Positions 1 to 4,863 of a stretch of 17,851 bases of DNA are shown here, piece by piece. A program made the translations under genes and the position numbers. How positions within the stretch are numbered: the stretch's first letter is position 1; every line of letters begins with the position of its first letter. The DNA is taken from assembly GCA_016840125.1 (NCBI GenBank), contig JAEOSY010000060.1, forward strand, positions 1 to 17,851, given 5' to 3'. Source of the DNA: Candidatus Helarchaeota archaeon (GTDB lineage: Archaea; Asgardarchaeota; Lokiarchaeia; Helarchaeales; HEL-GB-A). Below the pieces are notes generated by a model that saw only the letters and a program-made list of their open reading frames with translations, searched no databases and was not told the DNA's origin.

Positions 1-42
1 AAGATAACTACAATCTTTTTTTTTCTCATACTTATATAATGT

Positions 43-71
43 CGACCAAAGGATTGGTCGGCTTTTTTTTT
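43..71 (+). terminator. Intrinsic-type terminator of a + strand gene left of the window
   Basis: A perfect 7-bp stem (CGACCAA at 43-49 pairing with TTGGTCG at 54-60, 4-base loop) is followed two bases later by nine T residues (63-71). The T-run lies 3' of the stem only on the + strand, so it would end transcription entering from the left, convergent with the exporter genes. A second T-run (15-24) lies just before it. The upstream gene is not in the window. Confidence 0.6.
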
Positions 72-87
72 ACCCTGAAACGTTCGC

Positions 88-846
88 TTAAACAGCTTCT
101 GACTTCCTAAAAATCCAAGCCGAAAGAATGATGAAGCCCAACCCAAAGCCAATCATAGCAATTATATCGACATAGAGTGGTAATCCAACGGAAATCGCAG
201 GATTTCCTGCAAGCAATATATGCCGAAATGCATCAACGCAATAAGTCATGGGGTTGATCAACGTGAAATTGAAGAAAGGCGTACCTACAAAATCGATAAT
301 CGCTCCCGATGTAAAGAATAAGGGTAAGACTAAAAATGTCATTAAGAATTGCATTTGATGGAAGTCCTTCATTCTCGCTGAGATAAGATTTCCAAGACTC
401 ACGGTTAGGAAAGCAGTTAAAAAGACTATCGGAATGGCGGCAAGAATTTGTAGAATAAGCAATGGATTATACCCAAAAACACCAATTGCTGAAGTTAAGA
501 CTAGTAGAATAAGACCTTGGATACTAGCAACCAACATACCTCCGAAGGCTTTGCCTATTGTAATCGTTGTTCTACTAATTGGTGCGATCATGATTTCTTT
601 TAGGAAACCTAACATTCGATCCATCACAATTGAAATACCTGCAAAAATTCCCGAAAATAGTATGGCTTGAGGTATGATACCAGCAGATACCAATGCTTGA
701 TTTCCAATTGCAAATCCAAAGATGAACAGGAAAATTAAACTCTGAAAAATTGAGCTTATTAATCGCGCTCGGTTCCTTGTATATTTCACGAATTCGCGTT
801 TTGCTAGTGCAAATGAAACTGTAAAATTCACATTTATTTTACTCAT
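88..846 (-). CDS. ABC-2 type transporter permease (DrrB/NodJ-like)
   Basis: This is a membrane subunit of an ABC-2 exporter, 252 residues, the usual size for the family. A short cytoplasmic N-terminus (FALAKREFVKYTRNR) leads into about six hydrophobic segments. The cytoplasmic loop with FLKEIMIAPISRTTITIGK (near residues 80-100) is the conserved ABC-2 signature, and the RMKDFHQMQF stretch plus the LINPMTYCVDAFRHIL region near residue 200 are also typical of DrrB-type permeases. The ATG is preceded by a strong GGAGGT ribosome binding site 7 bases upstream. It follows its ATPase by 15 bases and is the last gene of the exporter group. The substrate (drug, lipid or glycoconjugate) cannot be read from the sequence. 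Confidence 0.9.
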   Translation of the reverse strand: MSKINVNFTVSFALAKREFVKYTRNRARLISSIFQSLIFLFIFGFAIGNQALVSAGIIPQAILFSGIFAGISIVMDRMLGFLKEIMIAPISRTTITIGKAFGGMLVASIQGLILLVLTSAIGVFGYNPLLILQILAAIPIVFLTAFLTVSLGNLISARMKDFHQMQFLMTFLVLPLFFTSGAIIDFVGTPFFNFTLINPMTYCVDAFRHILLAGNPAISVGLPLYVDIIAMIGFGLGFIILSAWIFRKSEAV

Positions 847-861
847 TCATAAACCTCCATC

Positions 862-2085
862 TTACCGCCTCATACCTCGTTGTATCATTTGGCGTATAAA
901 GCCCGTCATTCCTTCCCCTCCTTCTTCTCTAATGCTTCGACCCGTATAGTGGATGAATACGTCTTCCAAGCTCGGTTGACTTATAGTCAAATATTTAATT
1001 TTTAAGCCGAGGTCGGTTGTAATTTGGATTAAAGACGCTATTTTTTCACTTCCATCCGCAATTATGATATTCATTTTAGTCGGTAAAGATCCCATCATTT
1101 TCGCCATCGCTTCTGGCATTTTCGCAGAGTCCATCTTGGCATGCATTGCAGCCATCTCAGCTGGCATTTTAGTGGGTGGCATTTGCGCTTCCTTTTCCCC
1201 CCTAGATGGGGGTACTTTTCCTCTCCCCATCTTTGCATGTAGAGCCGAAACGTCTGCTGGCATTCCATTCATAGATTTTTTCGGTGCTACCATCTTTATG
1301 GCTTGAATTCCCGGAAAATCTTTGATTTTAGCCTCAAACTTCCTTAACGCCATGTGATCTTCGAACTCAATAGTGATTATGTCACCCTTCAACTCTTCTT
1401 TCAGTTGATCGCTCGTATCCAGTGCAATAATCTCCCCATGGTCGATAATACAAATTTTGTCACAAAGGAAATCCGCTTCATCCATATAATGAGTCGTAAG
1501 TATGATTGTGATTCCAAATTCTTTGTTCAATCGTCTGATATGATCCCAAATACTTCTTCGCGTCTGTGGATCGAGCCCAAGAGTAGGTTCATCAAGAAAT
1601 AGACATTTAGGATAATGTAAAAGCCCTCTTGCAATTTCGAGGCGCCGTTTCATCCCGCCAGAATAGTTTTTTACATATTCTTCTGCTTTATCTGTTAATT
1701 GTACTATTTCCAACATTTCTTGGATACGTTTATTTCTTGTTTTTTTGTCAAGTCCATACATGATCGCGTGCAATTCAAGGTTCTCCCGCCCTGTGAGATC
1801 TATATCTAGACTCATCTCCTGAAACACTACCCCGATGCTCTTTCTTACCGCATCAGGGTCTTTTCCAATATCATGACCATTAACTGAGGCGGTCCCTGAT
1901 GTGGGAAATAAAAGCGTGGAAAGCATGTTTAAAGTCGTCGTTTTTCCAGCCCCATTGGGACCTAAAAACCCGAAAATCTCTCCATTTGCTACCGAAAAAG
2001 AAATTCCCTTCACTGCTTCGACTTTTGTATGCCTTGAATCGAAAATCTTTTGTAATTCTTTAACTTCAATGATAATTTCAGACAT
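862..2085 (-). CDS. ABC transporter ATPase, DrrA-like, with methionine-rich insert
   Basis: This is the ATP-hydrolysing subunit paired with the downstream permease. Walker A GPNGAGKTT is at residues 42-50, the Q-loop at VVFQE (86-90), the signature YSGGMKRR at 141-148, Walker B CLFLDEP at 161-167 and the switch His at 199. The C-terminal LTISQPSLEDVFIHYTGR (about 366-383) is the DrrA-type regulatory tail. At 407 residues it is about 80-100 longer than usual. The excess is an insert at about 268-340 with 13 methionines plus Lys, Pro, Ala and His, built from two imperfect copies of a MPA[DE]..A.HAKM unit. The insert sits within the C-terminal accessory region and leaves all catalytic motifs intact. 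A GGAGA site lies about 9 bases before the ATG. Substrate unknown. Confidence 0.93.
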   Translation of the reverse strand: MSEIIIEVKELQKIFDSRHTKVEAVKGISFSVANGEIFGFLGPNGAGKTTTLNMLSTLLFPTSGTASVNGHDIGKDPDAVRKSIGVVFQEMSLDIDLTGRENLELHAIMYGLDKKTRNKRIQEMLEIVQLTDKAEEYVKNYSGGMKRRLEIARGLLHYPKCLFLDEPTLGLDPQTRRSIWDHIRRLNKEFGITIILTTHYMDEADFLCDKICIIDHGEIIALDTSDQLKEELKGDIITIEFEDHMALRKFEAKIKDFPGIQAIKMVAPKKSMNGMPADVSALHAKMGRGKVPPSRGEKEAQMPPTKMPAEMAAMHAKMDSAKMPEAMAKMMGSLPTKMNIIIADGSEKIASLIQITTDLGLKIKYLTISQPSLEDVFIHYTGRSIREEGGEGMTGFIRQMIQRGMRR

Positions 2086-2202
2086 TTCTCACAATCTCCA
2101 TCTTGAATAAACTCATTCAGAATTTTCTTATTAAAATTGATGAAATTTTCGCCTCCACTTGAATGAAACATCATACTTCTTCCTCAATTTAAAAAAAGAG
2201 GG
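2086..2202 (-). other. Spacer between the two exporter gene pairs
   Basis: This 117-base gap separates the two ABC pairs. On the minus strand a T7 run (about 2191-2197) lies just past the end of the upstream permease and could be a weak archaeal terminator. A small open frame starting ATGATG at 2174 has a GAGGAAG element just upstream and runs to a TGA at 2010, inside the ATPase gene (54 codons). It may be a leader peptide coupling translation, or chance. No convincing TATA box is visible, so the four genes may form one transcript. Confidence 0.3.
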
Positions 2203-3096
2203 TTATGAAATATCGCGTTTCTTATAGATAAGGGTGCTGATAATCAATGGCACTACAATATACATAATCAAAGTGACCAAGATCCCTACGAGAATATCAG
2301 GCACGACTGTATATGTGGTATCCATTGGTGGAGGGTTTTGAATAATACGTTCCGCAGGGTAGGCAATCAGATGGGATATGAGATCCGCATTGTAGGAAAT
2401 TAGGAACCAAGGTTCAAACGCAAAATTGCCCTGTCCGACTGCCATTTGAAAAATGCCACCCACGATGTTGAAGATCATGAAGTAGAGGAAGAAGGCAACG
2501 ATGCTGGTTACCATCGCCTTATTAAAGATGGCGCTGAGCATGAAGGTAAAAGCAATTAATCCCCCGGCAATGAGAATGCACATCCCAAACGAACCCAAAT
2601 AGGGAAGAATATAATCTCCCGCAGTGCTTGGGTAAAAATATATTGTAAATCCCCAAGTAATGATGTAATAGACCGTTAGCACGATTGTCGTCATCAGCAT
2701 GCTGGCTGTATATTTACCAACAACGATCGTTTCGCGTTTAACTGGATTGGGAAAGAGCAAGAGCCCTGTTCTGTTCTCAAATTCCATCGACATCGAATCA
2801 CTAGCAAAGAAAATTGCTAAAATGACTAGGACCGTCCAAATACCACTTAAAGGGCCGAAGAATCCACCCCCGAGAAACCCTTGAACCGAAGCAGGGGGAA
2901 ATTCGAAAGATCCACCTAACATCGGTGCCATTACCATAGGCAAAAGAATATTTAGGAGAATTAACACTGCTACCGAAAGAAGTAAAGTGATATACAAACG
3001 CTTCTTTTTGAAGTGTTTTAACCATTCATACTTTGCAATTATTAGATACTTTCTAAAACCCGACGCAGGTGCTATGTCTTCATTATTAAATGGCAA
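2203..3096 (-). CDS. ABC-2 family transporter permease (second exporter)
   Basis: This is the membrane subunit of the second exporter. With the TTG start proposed here it has about 297 residues. An Arg/Lys-rich amphipathic entry (AKYEWLKHFKKKR) precedes about six hydrophobic segments, and a large extracytoplasmic region lies between segments one and two, as in BcrB/NatB-like ABC-2 permeases. MEFENRTGLLLFPNPVKRE is the conserved cytoplasmic loop of this group. The frame is open from an ATG at 3132, but the strong AAGGGAGGT site at 3104-3112 lies 7 bases before a TTG at 3094-3096, which makes that TTG the better start and reduces the overlap with the upstream ATPase from 47 to 11 bases. The transported substrate is not evident. 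Confidence 0.85.
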   Translation of the reverse strand: MPFNNEDIAPASGFRKYLIIAKYEWLKHFKKKRLYITLLLSVAVLILLNILLPMVMAPMLGGSFEFPPASVQGFLGGGFFGPLSGIWTVLVILAIFFASDSMSMEFENRTGLLLFPNPVKRETIVVGKYTASMLMTTIVLTVYYIITWGFTIYFYPSTAGDYILPYLGSFGMCILIAGGLIAFTFMLSAIFNKAMVTSIVAFFLYFMIFNIVGGIFQMAVGQGNFAFEPWFLISYNADLISHLIAYPAERIIQNPPPMDTTYTVVPDILVGILVTLIMYIVVPLIISTLIYKKRDIS

Positions 3097-4057
3097 GGTT
3101 CTTACCTCCCTTCTGCATATTATCCTGTTCAATGAGATCTATGTAAAAAGCCTCGAGACCCTTTTCTAAAGGATGAAAAGCTGCCACTTTTAAATTCAAG
3201 TCCTTGACTAGAGAATCTAAGATAGTTGCCGCCGATTTATTTAACCCGTCATACGAAAGCATTATTGAATTATTATCTCGAAGCAGGTTCTGAACTTCAT
3301 TTAAATCCCTAATTTTCTTAAGTGTTAAATTATCAATGACCTCTAGGAAGTCGACTTTGATTTGTGTAGCCTTCAACATGTGCTGAATTTTGGTGAGGGA
3401 ATCAAATGCTAGAATTTTCCCCTTATTTATCAAAATGACAGTATCCACAATCTGTTCGACTTCATTCAGCAGATGTGAGGATAAAAAGATCGTTCTATCC
3501 TTTTTTAATTTTATAATTAAATCTCTTATATGAGCCATTCCCTTGGGATCCAAACCATTCGTGGGTTCATCGAGAATAAGTAAGGGCGGTTCATGGAGCA
3601 TGGATTGAGCTATGGCGGTTCTTTGTTTCATACCAGTTGAAAACTTACCAATTTTCTCATCAATCCATTCACTCATCTCCACTTCTTCCATAACCTCCTT
3701 GATTCTGCGCTCGAGATACTGCTGGCTCATTCCTCGAATTTTCCCTAGGTATATCATCGTTTCCCTGGGGGATAGATAAGGATAAAATTCCGGAACTTCA
3801 AGGATAGCTCCACAAGATTGTAAAGCACTCATTGGATTCTTCTGCACATCATTACCATTTATCAGAGACCTACCCTCTGTCGGCTTTAAAATATTTGTTA
3901 GAATCTTAATCGTCGTAGTTTTTCCAGCACCATTCGGTCCTAAATATCCTACTGCTGTTCTCGCTTTTATTTTGAAGGAGATATTGTCTAAGGCCCGAAT
4001 CTTTCTTTTACCGGAAAATACTTTTGTCACATTCTCGAGTTCAATTGCATAACTCAT
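3086..4057 (-). CDS. ABC transporter ATPase, BcrA/CcmA-like
   Basis: This is the ATP-binding subunit of the second exporter, 323 residues and normal in length. Walker A GPNGAGKTT is at 40-48, the signature FSTGMKQR at 139-146, Walker B LLILDEPTNGLD at 159-170 and the switch His at 195. The Q-loop position reads ILEVPEFYPYL, with Glu replacing Gln, and the signature is STGMKQ, not LSGGQ. Both are usual in the bacitracin-exporter (BcrA) branch, so they are not defects. The C-terminal HPLEKGLEAFYIDLIE is the family tail. The ATG has an AGGTG site about 8 bases upstream. It is the first gene of the exporter group, divergent from the padR-like gene across 111 bases. Confidence 0.93.
   Translation of the reverse strand: MSYAIELENVTKVFSGKRKIRALDNISFKIKARTAVGYLGPNGAGKTTTIKILTNILKPTEGRSLINGNDVQKNPMSALQSCGAILEVPEFYPYLSPRETMIYLGKIRGMSQQYLERRIKEVMEEVEMSEWIDEKIGKFSTGMKQRTAIAQSMLHEPPLLILDEPTNGLDPKGMAHIRDLIIKLKKDRTIFLSSHLLNEVEQIVDTVILINKGKILAFDSLTKIQHMLKATQIKVDFLEVIDNLTLKKIRDLNEVQNLLRDNNSIMLSYDGLNKSAATILDSLVKDLNLKVAAFHPLEKGLEAFYIDLIEQDNMQKGGKNLAI
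3104..3112 (-). promoter_or_regulatory. Strong Shine-Dalgarno deciding a TTG start
   Basis: The minus-strand sequence AAGGGAGGT lies inside the 3' end of the BcrA-like ATPase gene, 7 bases upstream of TTG 3096-3094. It is the strongest ribosome binding site of the exporter group and argues for a TTG start of the second permease instead of the upstream ATG at 3132. Confidence 0.6.
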
Positions 4058-4097
4058 TATTTATTACACCTACTATTTTTGAAATGCGTCTGTAGGA

Positions 4098-4107
4098 AAT
4101 TTTAAAT
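4098..4107 (-). promoter_or_regulatory. Candidate TATA box for the exporter operon
   Basis: The minus-strand ATTTAAAATT lies 41-50 bases before the ATG of the BcrA-like ATPase. A start point about 25 bases downstream would leave a leader long enough to hold the AGGTG ribosome binding site. It directly abuts the dyad at 4109-4138, so a protein on the dyad would cover it. Confidence 0.4.
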
Positions 4108-4108
4108 A

Positions 4109-4138
4109 TGGTTAATATAGTGATATCGTATATAACCA
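4109..4138. promoter_or_regulatory. Imperfect dyad, candidate PadR operator
   Basis: The arms TGGTTAATATA (4109-4119) and TATATAACCA (4129-4138) are inverted copies differing by one base of length, around a central GATATC palindrome (4122-4127). The dyad sits between the exporter genes and the divergent padR-like gene and overlaps a TATA-like element (4127-4136) facing the regulator. This fits a repressor controlling both itself and the exporters. Confidence 0.5.
4127..4136 (+). promoter_or_regulatory. Candidate TATA box for the PadR-family gene
   Basis: CGTATATAAC lies 33-42 bases before the ATG at 4169, which would give a transcript with a leader of roughly ten bases; no Shine-Dalgarno is visible there. 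A second TATA-like run, AAATATATAAA (4143-4153), lies closer. If that one is used, the message would begin at or inside the first codons and a GTG at 4190 would become a possible start. Confidence 0.4.
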
Positions 4139-4168
4139 AAGTAAATATATAAACTTTTTCTAGCTGAA

Positions 4169-4717
4169 ATGCATAAAAGAAGTGTTTTCGTGTCGGGTTT
4201 CCTACCGCCTGCTCCAATTCATAAAATTTTCCTTGAATATATGTTATTGAACAAAATCAAGGAAATTAATAAAGGTATTTCTGGTTACAAGCTTAAAAAA
4301 GAAATAACTGACGCCATTAAAAGTAGATTCACTTCAGAAGATGCTGATACACCCAATTTCTTATCTCAGACCATGGTATACCGTTTGTTTAAAGATCTTA
4401 AGGAGCGGGGGTACTTGAACGCTGAGGAGAAGAAGATAGACGGGCGCACCCAGAAATTATATACTCTCAATGAAGTGGGTAAAAAGCATCTTGAAAAACT
4501 GAAAATAATAATTCAATCCGTCGCCCCTATAGATATGGCCCCTACAAAAACAGCTATGGAGTTCATGGCAGGTCGAATTGATCCCCTAGATCTCATTCCC
4601 AAACATTTCCCTAAGGATCAACTCCTTAAAATGCTAAAACAATTTCAGAAACAATTACTGAAGACCACGAAGAACCTCGAGCGAAAAATTGAAGAAATCG
4701 AAAAGGAATTAGCTTAA
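4169..4717 (+). CDS. PadR-family transcriptional regulator
   Basis: This is a winged-helix DNA-binding protein of 182 residues. Residues about 20-105 form the PadR fold: helix LEYMLLNKIKE, the GYKLKKEI recognition region, TMVYRLFKDLKERGYL as the conserved helix, and the wing with the KKIDGRTQKLYTLNEVGKKHL signature. Residues about 145-182 are a charged coiled coil (LLKTTKNLERKIEEIEKELA), the usual PadR dimerisation arm. It is the only + strand gene here and is divergent from the four exporter genes with a dyad between them, the common arrangement for a PadR repressor of a multidrug ABC exporter. The inducer is unknown. The start is uncertain because there is no ribosome binding site; ATG 4169 keeps a complete domain, and GTG 4190 would also do so. 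Confidence 0.9.
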   Translation: MHKRSVFVSGFLPPAPIHKIFLEYMLLNKIKEINKGISGYKLKKEITDAIKSRFTSEDADTPNFLSQTMVYRLFKDLKERGYLNAEEKKIDGRTQKLYTLNEVGKKHLEKLKIIIQSVAPIDMAPTKTAMEFMAGRIDPLDLIPKHFPKDQLLKMLKQFQKQLLKTTKNLERKIEEIEKELA

Positions 4718-4726
4718 AATTTGATA

Positions 4727-4831
4727 CTAAATATGGTTATTCAGCCAATCAATTAAATCCTTTAAAACTATTTCTCTATCTTCTTTGAGTTCATTGTAGA
4801 CTTCGTGGTACAACCCCTCATAGATTTTAAT
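4727..4831 (-). pseudogene. C-terminal relic of a third alpha/beta hydrolase
   Basis: The minus strand encodes 34 residues plus a stop, beginning IKIYEGLYHEVYNELKEDRE and ending in DWLNNHI. This matches the last 34 or so residues of the two intact hydrolases at 7873 and 8752, including the catalytic-His region YHE.YNE. Similarity stops abruptly at 4831, and there is no start codon or serine-nucleophile region. It lies 32 bases beyond the stop of the beta-helix gene and 9 bases from the convergent padR-like gene. It is a dead fragment from a former tandem copy, and it shows that the beta-helix gene now sits between two hydrolase sequences. Confidence 0.8.
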
Positions 4832-4863
4832 ATACAAAAAAAGAGGAATTTAGATTACTTTTC

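Noticed and set aside
1..87. Terminator for the exporter operon
   Set aside because: On the minus strand the hairpin is not followed by a T-run; the T-run lies on the + strand side, so it serves an incoming + strand gene.
2010..2174. Small 54-codon frame overlapping the DrrA-like ATPase start
   Set aside because: It has a plausible ribosome binding site but no recognisable product and ends inside the ATPase gene; kept only as a comment in the spacer entry.
3086..4057. Possible degenerate Q-loop (Glu for Gln) and STGMKQ signature as signs of a dead ATPase
   Set aside because: Both variants are normal in BcrA-type ATPases; Walker A, Walker B and the switch His are intact.
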